64,000 nucleotides of DNA from Eurosta solidaginis (lineage: Eukaryota > Arthropoda > Insecta > Diptera > Tephritidae), in the NCBI RefSeq assembly GCF_040869045.1, contig NC_090319.1, forward strand, positions 358,749,739 through 358,813,738, written 5' to 3'. Of this stretch, positions 1 to 10,500 are shown piece by piece. A program made the translations under genes and the position numbers. Numbering within the stretch: the first letter of the stretch is position 1; each line of letters begins with the position of its first letter. The notes under the pieces were generated by a model, which made no database searches, had not been told where the DNA came from, and was given only the letters and a program-made list of their open reading frames with translations.

Positions 1-1
1 T

Positions 2-196
2 AAAAACGAAGAAGCTTGCCACAAATGCCACGGAAAACACAACGATAAAACATGTGAAGAAAATCCAATTAACAAGTGTCTAAATTGCATAAAAGCGAAC
101 ACAAACTTAAACCTAGCTTTAGACATAAATCATGATACATTTGACAGGAACTGTCACTGCTACAATAATAAACTAGAGATAAAAAACAAAAATTAG
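2..196 (+). CDS. ORF1 (gag-like) C-terminal end of LINE-A, zinc knuckles
   Basis: An open frame from the window edge to a TAG at 194-196, about 64 codons. It contains CHKCHGKHNDKTC (C-X2-C-X3-H-X4-C), then CLNC and a later H-X5-C pair, which is two zinc-knuckle-like modules. Non-LTR ORF1 proteins use such knuckles to bind element RNA (family knowledge). The ORF2 frame becomes open at about 205, immediately after the stop. The partial length prevents any statement about the N-terminus. Confidence 0.7.
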   Translation, partial: KNEEACHKCHGKHNDKTCEENPINKCLNCIKANTNLNLALDINHDTFDRNCHCYNNKLEIKNKN

Positions 197-204
197 GATA
201 TTAG

Positions 205-2951
205 CAACTATATGAAGATGCAGAAAGCTCACAAAAAATATATAATGACAAATTCAAGAAACCCAAAAATAAACTAAAATGTATATATCTTAACACAAAT
301 AGTATCACAGCTAACAAAAATGAAGTTGAAATAATGATCGAGGAAGAAAATCCAGATATTGTACTTTGTGCAGAAACACATACTACGGAGGATGTATATG
401 ACTCGGAACTGGAGATTGCTGGGTTCAATCATATTAGATGCGACTCGCATAGTCGTCACACCGGTGGTGTCTTAACCTATATTCATAAGAAAATTGATTT
501 CAAAGTTATATTCAATAGGAGCATAGGTAATAATATATGGTGTATTGTGTTTGAAACAATACGATGTATAACTAAGTGGAGGGTTTGTGCGTTATATCAC
601 TCACCAAACACCAGTGATGCCGAATTCGTAAGACATATTAATGAGGTGATGGAAGATTGCTTTTCTGAAAGCGGCAACAATATCGTTATTGGCGACTTTA
701 ATATAAATGTCAATACACACACAACATACTCGAGACAGCTAATTAGGACATTCGAATCACTAGCAATGTATCAATGAATTAATTTTAATACAAGAATAAC
801 AGAAACAACGCAAACGAGAATAGATCTACTCTTTAGTAACAAAACTGAAGTTGAAGTATCGAATTTGGATTCGCATAAAATATCGGATCATGAAACTATT
901 TCATTCAAACTACCAATTCAAAAGAAATACCAAATGAGAATCTTTGAAAACCGCGTGTGTTGGAATAACTATGCAAAAGACCACTTAGTAAATCTCCTTA
1001 GAACTTACAACTTAGCTGAACTAAACAACTGCGAAGTTAGCCTAAAGGTCCAAAGAATAAACAACATCCTTAATGACGTAATGGCCACTTTAACATATAA
1101 AAAGCGAGTTCAAGTTAAATTGATTAATAAATGGTACGACCATGAACTAACAGAGTTGAATAAGCTGAAGTATGAACAATTTAAAATAGCAGAGAGAACC
1201 AATATTTGGGATAACTATATTACAATAAAACGATATTACAAAAAAGCAGTTAAAATAAAAAAGAAAACATTTATGGAAAACAAAATCTCAAGAAATACTA
1301 ACAACCAAAAGTTAATGTGGAAATGTCTAAAAGACGCCATAAATTTGAGTAGTGAGGTAGCACAAATTCAAAAAATTTCTATAAATGGTGCTCTTATTGA
1401 AGATGATTATGAAATAGCAACTGAATTAAACCGTTACTTTAATGAGAGCATAATCGGAATCAGAGATAGCATTGAAATCTTCGAAGCAGGTGGAAATCAA
1501 ATGGAGATAAGCAGAAGCGTGTTTAAATTGAAGGAAATAGATGTTGAAGAAATTATGAGAGTTACAACGAAATTAAAAAAACAAGTACGGAGGAAAAAAA
1601 TTAGTAACGGAAGGTGTATTAAAAGACAGCATGGAGTACTTAGGATATACCTACACATGTGTAATTAATGAATGTTTCCAATTTGGTGTATTTCCAGACT
1701 GCTGGAAGACCTCAGTAATTGTACCTGTGGAAAATTAAACCAGAGGAGATACGACCCATAAATACCTTACCTAGCGATGAGAAAATAATAGAAACTGTAG
1801 TTAAGAACCAATTGCTGGATTACTTAAATAAAAACGAAATTATTATAAAGGAGCAGTCGGGGTTTAGATCAAAACACTCGTGTGAAACTGCACTTAACCT
1901 GGTAATTGCAGAATGGAAAGAAAGCAGAACGAAGAAACAATTTACAATTTCAGTTTTCCTCGACCTAAAAAGAGCTTTCGAAACAGTAGACAGAGATATT
2001 CTTATAAGAAAACTGTATAAAATTGGCATAAGAAACATAGCGCTTAACTGGTTCAAAAGTTACCTTAGTGGAAGAAAGCAGAAAACTGTAATAAGAAATA
2101 AGATTTCCCCCGAAGTGGACATTGAAATAGGATTGCCACAGGGATCGGTGCTTGCAGCAATTCTTTTTATAATTTACATAATTGATATTAAAAACTGTAT
2201 CAAATACTGCAAAATAAGATTATTCGCTGATGATGCACTTTTGACTATAAGCGGTAACACAATTGATGAGGCAGCCTCAAAAATACAATCGGACCTACAG
2301 GCAATATATAAGTGGTTGTGCCAAAATATGCTTAAAATAAACATAGAAAAGACAAAATGGATGATAATGGGGTCTAGAGTGACTCAATATGATGCATCGC
2401 TAAAAATAGCAAATACCCCTATAGAAAGAGTAACCCGAATAAAATACCTGGGAATAATTATAGATGACAAATTAAAATTTGATGACCATCTTAAATACAT
2501 CGAAGGGAAAATTTCCAAAAAAATAGGGTTCATGTTTCGATCATGCAGGCATATTAGTATGCAATACAAAATAATGGTCTATAGATCCATTATCGAGCCG
2601 CATTTTATTTACTGTCCTACAATCCTATTCGCATTAGCTGATTCGCAAAAATCCAGGCTACAAATTAAACAAAACAAAGTTATGCGTTTCATATTAAGAA
2701 AACGGTATGATACCCCAATTAAGGACTTACTAGACAGCTTAAACTGGCTTAGTGTAAAACAGAACATCACTTACTACACATTGGAGTTTATACACAACAT
2801 AAAGTTGGGAAACTTGCCGAATTACCTAAGTGAACGTGTCAGACTAAACAGAGAGGTCCATAGTTATCAAACAAGACACAATAACAACTTTTACTTGCCG
2901 GTAGTGAGATCTGAATTCGATAAAAAAAAGTATATACTACGAAGGAATTAG
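205..2951 (+). pseudogene. LINE-A ORF2: endonuclease + reverse transcriptase, broken
   Basis: The first part (205-777) is an exonuclease-endonuclease-phosphatase domain with ETHT, GGVLTYI and GDFNI motifs. A TGA at 775-777 interrupts it, and the same frame continues with RIDLLFSN and a SDH motif (about 865-900). The frame then holds a lysine-rich linker to 1668. RT begins in another frame near 1640 (CVINECFQFG), shifts again near 1735, and runs to 2951. RT motifs are EQSGFRSKHS, FLDLKRAFETVD, GLPQGSVLAA and the catalytic FADD. Together the intact enzyme would nick target DNA and prime reverse transcription. One nonsense mutation and two frameshifts are visible, so the copy is dead. Confidence 0.88.
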
Positions 2952-3211
2952 AGAATATAATGATCTGCCAATTGATATTAAAAACTGTAATAATACCAAA
3001 AAATTCAGAAAGTTATTATACAGCTACTGTAAAGCGCTACCTGTAAAGTAGTTAAATTTATTTAGTAAATAATTTTATAGATTATTATATAGTTGAAGTC
3101 AAAGAAATTCAATGAATTGAAACAAATATGTAAACATTAAAAATACTTTGTACCTTATTAAATTATATAGATCTTCAAGATCGTAAATAAATAAATAAAT
3201 TAAATTAAAAA

Positions 3212-3440
3212 CGGTAGTCCAAGGAAACTTGCCGTTTCAACAGGGGTGGACCATAAGGAAAGGGGTGTTAGAGGCGTTGGTTCCACATTACAATTGAAGA
3301 GATGGTTGGTGTCATGTGGGGACACATTGCAAGCGGGGCATACATTTTGTATGTCGGGGTTGATTCTGGATAGGTAAGAGTTTAACCTGTTACAGTATCC
3401 AGAACGAAGTTGAGCAAGAGTGACACGCGTTTCCCTGGGG
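3212..3440 (-). pseudogene. Jockey-type ORF2 C-terminal remnant
   Basis: The minus strand is open without a stop for roughly 75 codons. It reads VTLAQLRSGYCNRLNSYLSR, then NVCPACNVSPHDTNHLFNC and the PTPLTPLSLW stretch. This C-X2-C...H-X4-C ending is typical of the C-terminal tail of Jockey-type ORF2 in flies (family recognition, no search). The same tail recurs in degenerate form at 52160-53380, 59510-60728, 60650-61700 and 63360-64000. Only the 3' end survives here. Confidence 0.72.
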
Positions 3441-3475
3441 AGTATGCGTTACTCTTCCGCAAGTTTTGGATAATT

Positions 3476-4096
3476 TTTGTTAAGTAATCCACTTAAAAAA
3501 ATTTTTTTTTTTAAAAGTGGGCGTGGTCCTTCTCCGATTTTGCTAATTTTTATTAAGCGTACATATAGTAATAGGAGTAACGTTCCTGCCAAATTTCATA
3601 ATGATATCTTCAACGACTACCAAATTACAGCTTGCAAAAGTTTTAAATTACCTTCTTTTAAAAGTGGGCGGTGCCACGCCCATTGTCCAAAATTTTAGTA
3701 ATTTTCTATTCTGCGTCATAAGTTCAACTCATCTACCAATTTTCGTCGCTGTATCGGTCTTTTGTAATGAATTATCGAACTTTTTCGGTTTTTCGAAGTT
3801 TTCGATATCGAAAAAGTGGGCGTGGTTATAGTCCGATATCGTTCATTTTAAATAGCGATCTGAGATGAGTGCTCAGGAACCTACATACCAAATTTCATCA
3901 AGATACCTCAAAATTTACTCAAGTTATCGTGTTAACGGACGGACGGACGGACGGACATGGCTCAATCAAATTTTTTTTCGATCCTGATTATTTTGATATA
4001 TGGAAGTCTATATCTATCTCGATTCCTTTATATATGTACAACCAACCGTTATCCAATCAAACTTAATATACTCTGTGAGCTCTGCTCAACTGAGTA
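3476..4096 (+). mobile_element. DINE-1-like element, type 1, 5'-truncated
   Basis: It contains the blocks seen in every type-1 copy: GTGGGCGTGGT, TGATATCTTCAACGACTACC, a short GGAC tandem run near 3936-3956, CCAACCGTTATCC, and the terminal hairpin ending CTCAACTGAGTA at 4096. There is no ORF. Its organisation matches Drosophila DINE-1/INE-1 (helentron-associated elements), which is an inference. The inverted partner is at 4432-5030, so 3476-5030 can fold back on itself. Confidence 0.75.
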
Positions 4097-4431
4097 TAAA
4101 AATATATGAAGATAGTCCCCAAAGAGTCTCTACGATATAAATGCGATGTTTTTGGCCATTACGTCTGCAGGCGTGTAGAATGGCGTGTAATGCTGCTGTC
4201 GGGGTAGTTTTTAAATTTTTTGGTATACATACAACAAGAGCCCCATAATAAAATATGGGTAAATACCCAAAGAAAGAGTTTGGGTGATAGGTCCCACGTG
4301 CATTCTATCATTATCTTGCATGCACAATGCCGTGGAGGCTTTCTTCGCTCTCTCTTTCACATGTAGTTTCCACGACAGCTTACTATCTATTATAAATCCT
4401 AGATGCTTTGTGCTATATTTATACTCAGTTG

Positions 4432-6908
4432 AGCAGAGCTCAAAGAGTATATTTAACTGTGATTGGATAACGGTTGGTTGTACAGGTATAAAGGAATCGA
4501 GATAGATATAGACTTCCATATATCAAAATCATCAGGATCGAAAAAAAATTTGATTGAGCCATGTCCGTCCGTCCGTCCGTCCGTTAACACGATAACTTGA
4601 GTAAATTTTGAGGTATCTTGATGAAATTTGGTATGTAGATTCCTGAGCACTCATCTCAGATCGCTATTTAAAATGAACCATATCGGACTATAACCACGCC
4701 CACTTTTTCGATATCGAAAATTTCGAAAAACAGAAAAAGTGGATTAATTCATTATCAAAGACAGATAAAGCGATGAAACTTGATAGGTGGGTTGAACTTA
4801 TGACGCAGAATAGAAAATTAGCAAAAGTTTGGACAACGGGCGTGGCACCGCCCACTTTTAAAAGAAGGTAATTTAAAACTTTTGCAAGCTGTAATTTGGC
4901 AGTCGTTGAAGATATCATGATGAAATTTGGCAGGAACGTTACTCCTATTACTATATGTACGCTTAATAAAAATTAGCAAAATCGGAGAAGGACCACGCCC
5001 ACTTTAAAAAAAATTTTTTAAAGTAAAATTTTAACAAAAAATTTAATATCTTTACAGTATATAAGTAGATTATGTCAACATTCAACTCCAGTAATGATAT
5101 GGTGCAACAACATACAAAAATAAAAGAAAATTTCAAAATGGGCGTGGCTCCGTCCTTTTTCATTTAATTTGTCTAGGATACTTTTAATGCCATAAGTCGA
5201 AGAAAAATTTACCAATCCTTTTGAAATTTGGTAGGGGAATAGATTTTATGACGTTAACTGTTTTCTGTGAAAATGGGCAAAATCGGTTGAAGCCACGCCC
5301 AGTTTTTATACACAGTCGTCCGTCTGTCCTTCCGCATGGCCCTTAACACGATAACGATCGACATATCTTTACTGAACTTAGTTCACGTACTTATCTGAAC
5401 TCACTTTATCTTGGTATAAAAAATGAACGAAATCCGACTATGACCACGCCCACTTTTTCGATATCGAAAATTACGAAAAATGAAAAAAATACCATAATTC
5501 TATACCAAATACGAAAAAAGGGATGAAACATGGTAATTGGATTGGTCTATTGACGCAAAATATAACTTTAGAAAAAAACTTTGTAAAATGTGCGTGACAC
5601 CTACCATATTAAGTAGAAGAAAATGAAAAAGTTCTGCAGGGCGAAATAAAAAACCCTTGAAATCTTGGCAGGAATACTGCTCGTGGTATTTCATATATAA
5701 ATAAATTAGCGGTATCCAACAGATGATGTTCTGGGTCACCCTGGTCCACATTTTGGTCGGTATCTGGAAAACGCCTTCACATATACAACTACCACCACTC
5801 CCTTTTAAAACCCTCATTAATACCTTTAATTTGATACCCATATCGTACAAACACATTCTAGAGTGACCCCTGGTCCTCCTTTATGGCGATATCTCGAAAA
5901 GGCGTCCACCTATAGAACAAATCCCCACGCCCTCTTAAAACACTCATTAACACCTTTCATTTCATACCCATATCGTATCTTGGCAGGAATACTGCTCGTG
6001 GTATTTCATATATAAATAAATTAGCGGTATCCAACAGATGATGTTCTGGGTCACCCTGGTCCACATTTTGGTCGGTATCTGGAAAACGCCTTCACATATA
6101 CAACTACCACCACTCCCTTTTAAAACCCTCATTAATACCTTTAATTTGATACCCATATCGTACAAACATATTCTAGAGTCACCCCTGGTCCACCTTTATG
6201 GCGATATCTCGAAAAGGCGACCACCTATAGAACGAAGGCCCACTCCCTTTGAAAAATAATCACTAACACCTTCAATTTGATACCCATATCGTACAAAGTC
6301 TAGAGTCACCCCTGGTCCACCTTTATCACGATATCTCAAAAGGCGTCCACCTATAGAACTAAGGCCCACTCCCTTTTAAAATACTCTTTAACACCTTTCG
6401 TTTGATACCCGTATTGTACAAACGCATTCTAGAGTCACCCCTGGTCCACCTTTATGGCGATATCTCGAAAATGCCAAGGCCCACTCCCTTTTAAAATACT
6501 CATTAACCCCTTTCATTTCATACCCATATCGTATAAACAAATTCTAGGGTCACCCCTGGTCCACCTTTATGGCGATATCTCGAAACGGCGTTCACCTATG
6601 GAACTGAGGATCACTCCCTTTTAAAATACTCATTAACACATTTTATTTGATACCCATATCGTACAAACAAATTCTAGAGTCAACCCTGATCCACCTTTAT
6701 GGAGATATCCCTAAATGGCGTCCATCTATAGAACTCCCTCATAAAATACTCTTTAATGCCTTTTATTTGATACACATGTCATACAAACACATTCCAGGGT
6801 TACCCTCGGTTCATTTTCCTACATGGTTATTTTCCCTTATGTTGTCACCATAGCTCTCAACTGAGTATGTAATGTTCGGTTACACCCGAACTTAATCTTC
6901 CTTACTTG
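4432..6908 (-). mobile_element. DINE-1-like element, type 1, with satellite core
   Basis: On the minus strand it starts CAAGTAAGGAAG, has the hairpin GTTCGGGTGTAACCGAAC, then a tandem array, then GTGGGCGTGG blocks, a GGAC tandem run and the end hairpin CTCAACTGAGTA. A perfect 12-bp subterminal inverted repeat, TACTCAGTTGAG / CTCAACTGAGTA, frames it. Both flanks are the same RT pseudogene, which fixes the boundaries. No target-site duplication is evident. There is no coding capacity. Confidence 0.8.
5690..6850. repeat. Tandem array, about 126-130-bp unit
   Basis: Repeats of a unit containing GATACCCATATCGTACAAA, TTCTAGAGTCACCCCTGG and GGCGATATCTCGAAA recur roughly every 121-130 bp. In addition, about 190 bp starting at 5662 are repeated almost unchanged 315 bp later (from 5977). 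The same unit forms the longer array at 11790-13560. Confidence 0.88.
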
Positions 6909-7695
6909 TTTTCTTTTAGGGTTATCCCTGCGAGCTTAGGCTTAGTCCAATAAGGGACCTAATAATTCCTAGTAAATAATGCTAGATCGGTTTTCCGCAT
7001 TGGCAGATGCCCAGGCATGTACATCCCGAAGTGCCTGCTCCATCAGACCGCTGATTATTGTTAGGCATCTGCCGCTTATGACGGCTAAAACGTCATCTGC
7101 ACATGCCGATCTGGCTGGTTCTTCGTCGAACCGCCTAAGCAATTGGTTTATAACCAGCGTCCACAGCTTTGGTGATAGAACCCCACTCTGCGGCGTTCCT
7201 CTGTTTACAGATTTTGTTGCCTCACAAAGACCCCATTGCGGTGCGATCATTTTGCAGCTTAACATAGAGCCGATCGAATTTGTTAAAGCTGGATGAACTT
7301 CAATCGAGTTGAGACTTTCCATGATTGCTTTTTTCGGAACATTTTTGAAAGCTCCAGCTATGTCCAAAAAAGCACTAGAGCTTTCTCTATATTCATGACC
7401 ACCCTATGCAATGCAATATCGATTGAATTGTCTTGAGTGTAAGCATGTTGTGTGGAAGAGATAGTTGATTCAATATACACATCTATTAATTTCTCTAGGG
7501 GTTTGAGCAGAAAAGATGTCAAACTAATGAATCAGCAGTGAAAACTTCAAGTCTATGCAGTTCTTTCTGAGTCTAAGGGCTCTTCCAATAAATTTTCCTT
7601 AGATATCTTCAATGTACAGACATACACCGCTAAGAATTTTATTATATGGACCCCAAACAGCTACTTTAGAATAACCAACATATACCAAACTTTCC

Positions 7696-8057
7696 GTGGC
7701 GGCCGTGGTGTGATGGTAGCGTGCTCCGCCTATCACACCGAAGATCCTGGGTTCACGCCCCGGGCAAAGCAACATAAAATTTTAGAAACAAGGTTTTTCA
7801 ATTAGAAGAAAGATTTCCTACCGGGTTTCCTCTCGGCAGTGTTTGGCAAGCACTCCGAGTGTATTTCTGCCATGAAAAGCTCTCAGTGAAAACTCATCTG
7901 CCTTGCAGTGCCGATCTGAGTCGGCATAAAACAAGTAGGTCCCGTCCTGCCAATTTGTAGGAACAATTAAAAGGAGCACGACGCAAATTGGAAGAAAAGC
8001 CTGGCCTAATATCTCTTCGGAGGTTATCGCGCTTTACATTTATTTTTATTTTTTTTT
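7696..8057 (+). mobile_element. tRNA-derived SINE, copy 1, with 12-bp target duplications
   Basis: The head (7696-7770) looks tRNA-derived: GTGGTGTGATGGTAGCGTGC resembles an A-box region and GGGTTCACGCC a B box, both RNA polymerase III promoter elements. The body contains GGCAGTGTTTGGCAAGC and GAGTCGGCATAAA. The tail ends GGAGGTTATCGCG plus an ATTT-rich stretch. ACCAAACTTTCC flanks it perfectly at 7684-7695 and 8058-8069, direct proof of retroposition. There is no ORF, so it depends on a LINE for mobility. Other copies: 15446-15813 and headless pieces at 51155 and 58505. Confidence 0.92.
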
Positions 8058-9014
8058 ACCAAACTTTCCAAGAGAAGGTCCTCGGCGTGTCACTCCATGT
8101 TTCCATGGAGCATAATTTAAAGAAAAGCAAGAAGGAAGTCTAAGTTCGGCTGAAACCGAACTTTCATACCCAGCTGTACATTTGAAATATTGTTGTTTGT
8201 TTTGTGTGCTTAATAGTGTTACAAGGATGCGTAATAATACATATACATATGCTTCTATTCTGAACTAATTTTTCTTCGAGTTATGGCCTCCGAAACAGAA
8301 AATTGGTTAGTCATAAAAGGGGCGGTACCACGCCCATTTTTTAAAATTTAAAGTTTTTCCTATTTATTGTTATAAATCCACTTCGGAAATTGAATACAAT
8401 TGATATAAAGCTCTTTTTTGCAAAGATATAGCTTATTTTATTCGTTCACGACCCTTTTAAAAATCTTTTATATAAATGTGCGCGTGGTCCTTAACCGATT
8501 TCATAAATTTTTCTTCAAAGCATTCCTTATAGTAAAGACAACCTCTCCGCCAACTTTTGTTACGATAGGTTTAACGATTTTTGATTTATGATTAATATTA
8601 TTTCTAAAATTGATTTTATCACAAGTGGGCGGTGCCACGGCTATTTTAAAAAATGTTTTCAAATTTTTATCAAAAGTCTCAATATCAGTCCACACGTCAA
8701 ATTTCAACATTCTAGGTGTATTATTTACTAAATAATCAGGGGTGGCTTTCCGTAATTCGATGGTCGACACTCGTCGGTACGATACTTCAATTCGATATCG
8801 AACCCTCGACGAGGCCGTTTTGATTTCCGTATTTCGATAAAGGCACTCTCGTTCTCATATTTTGGGAAGTGTTTGGAAAGTGATTTGTGGCTGTCAAAAA
8901 GTGTGTGCCATAAATAAAAAATAAAAAGCAAAAAAATGTTTAATTGGCGTTATTTTTTGATTTTGGACAATTTTAGTGCGGAAAACTCATCAATTAATAG
9001 GAAAAGGATAAGAG

Positions 9015-10271
9015 ATGCATCTAATCCTATGGAGTTGCCACAAAAACAGTAAGATTATACACATTTCAAAGAGTAAGTTTTAAATCTGTACATTTGCATT
9101 TCACAGCTTCCAAACAAAATACCGGCTAACCAAAGAGATTTTTATGGAAGTATTAAGAGAAATCAACCTAAGGGAAGGTGTACGAAGCACGTATATTCCT
9201 CCGATTTTGAGGCTAGCAGCAACACTGGAAATATTAGCAGGTGGCGGTTACCAATGGCAAACTGGTGGAGCACACACAGCACCAATGGGGCATAGTACAT
9301 TGTCGAAGGTTTTTCGCAGTACTTTGGTATCTATGGATGAACATCTTTGTAGAAAGTGGATACTTTTTGAAAAAGACTTTCAGCCATGCAAGGAGTGGTT
9401 TAACCAAAAATATAATTTTGCTGGAGGTAATGCATCTCAATAAATTAAGAAAGTTTAGTTTTTTTAAATCAATTCATTCCAGTCGTTGGCGCCGTTGATG
9501 GTACTCATTTGCAGTTGCTAAGACCTGTGGAAAATGAACATATATATTTCAATAGAAAAGGAAAGCATAGCATTAATGCAATGATTGTAAGTATATATGT
9601 ACGTGCATACCTATATACATATGTTCTTTAGAACTGTTTATTGAGTAAACGCATTGGACATGCTTTATTACAGATATGTGATCATAAACTAATGATCAAA
9701 GCTATATGCCCACAATATGGAGGTGCTGCACACGACTCATTTGTGTGGAAGGCCTCAAAAGAGCGACTGGTAATGGAGCGACAATACAACAGTGGGAATA
9801 GAAACTCGTGGCTATTAGGTGATTCGGGATACCCCCTTGAACCATGGCTAATGACCCCGTACCGGTTACGAGAAGATGAGCCAGACGAAAGGAAAAGCTT
9901 TTTTAATGATACTCACAGCAAAGCTAGGAGCATTGTTGAAAGAACTATTGGCGTTTACAAAGGTTAGTTTATTAATTAAATCTATTTTAAATATATTAAC
10001 TTTAATTGCATCGTCCCGTTTAGGCCGCTGGAGGATATTATCAGACGACAGAAAACCAAGATACCCAACAATTGTTGCAAAAATTGCAACCGTGTGTGCC
10101 GCTCTTCATAATGTGTGCATTAGCCGAAATATTCCTTTTCGTACCAACAATGAAGCTATAACTTCTAGGCAAGAAGGAGTGATAGAACCTACCCCGCCAA
10201 ACACAGGCAACCGAGAAGCAGATAGAATAAGAAATAGAATAAAAGACCATCTTTTCCATTCAGCTATGTAA
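9015..10271 (+). CDS. PIF/Harbinger DDE transposase, five exons
   Basis: Predicted exons: first exon to 9049, then 9107-9426, 9483-9586, 9674-9962, 10024-10271; every junction has GT...AG. The catalytic triad is visible: D in GAVDGTHLQLL (exon 3), D in LLGDSGYPLEPW (exon 4), E in SIVERTIGVYKGRW (exon 4 end). The N-terminal YRLTKEIFMEVL helix is usual for the HARBI1/PIF family. The protein cuts and rejoins transposon ends, acting with a Myb-like partner. The start is uncertain: ATG 9015 is in phase with exon 2, whereas ATG 8936 opens a longer first exon that is out of phase. No stop or frameshift is seen from exon 2 onward. Confidence 0.9.
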
Positions 10272-10500
10272 GAATTTCATTTTAATTGGTAGCAAATAAA
10301 GTAAAATTGTTTGTAAATTGGTAATAAATAAAATATAATTGCACTTCATTCTCGTAAAAGTTCACTCATAGGACGAATTAATTAAATAAAAAAATAGATA
10401 AACATTGTACTTGTTTAACACATACATATAGGTAGCTTCATTTGTTATTCATTTATCGTTTCAGCAAAGAGAGTTCAACTTTTACTTTTTCCAAATCCGC

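Larger units (their letters stand above)
1..3210 (+). mobile_element. LINE-A, decayed non-LTR retrotransposon (CR1/Jockey-like)
   Basis: The end of a zinc-knuckle ORF1 is followed by ORF2 with endonuclease then reverse transcriptase, and by a short 3' tail of AAATAAAT-type repeats at about 3185-3210. This is non-LTR retrotransposon architecture. The 5' end lies outside the window. One in-frame stop and at least two frameshifts make it inactive. It lies directly against a Jockey-type ORF2 remnant on the opposite strand that starts at 3212, so it probably inserted into that older copy. The clade is inferred from RT style and tail; CR1 and Jockey are both possible. Confidence 0.85.
4108..7560 (-). 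pseudogene. Reverse transcriptase remnant (R1/LOA-like non-LTR), split by an insertion
   Basis: Two minus-strand segments belong to one protein. At 7560-6913 the order is STQHAYTQDNSIDIALH, then (after a frameshift near 7370) DIAGAFKNVP, RGTPQSGVLSP, CADD in place of YADD, and HAWASAN. At 4430-4200 it resumes with KYSTKHLGFIIDSKLSWKLH. The DINE-1-like element 4432-6908 sits exactly between GITLKE and KYSTKH, so removing it rejoins the frame. The part after HAWASAN is frameshifted with stops. The catalytic tyrosine is replaced by cysteine, another sign of decay. Clade assignment is by style only. Confidence 0.78.

Noticed and set aside
3936..3956. GGAC tandem run as a microsatellite locus in its own right
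   Set aside because: It recurs at the same position in every DINE-like copy, so it is part of the element.
7696..7770. Functional tRNA gene
   Set aside because: The anticodon region does not fold as a tRNA and the unit continues into a SINE body with target duplications.
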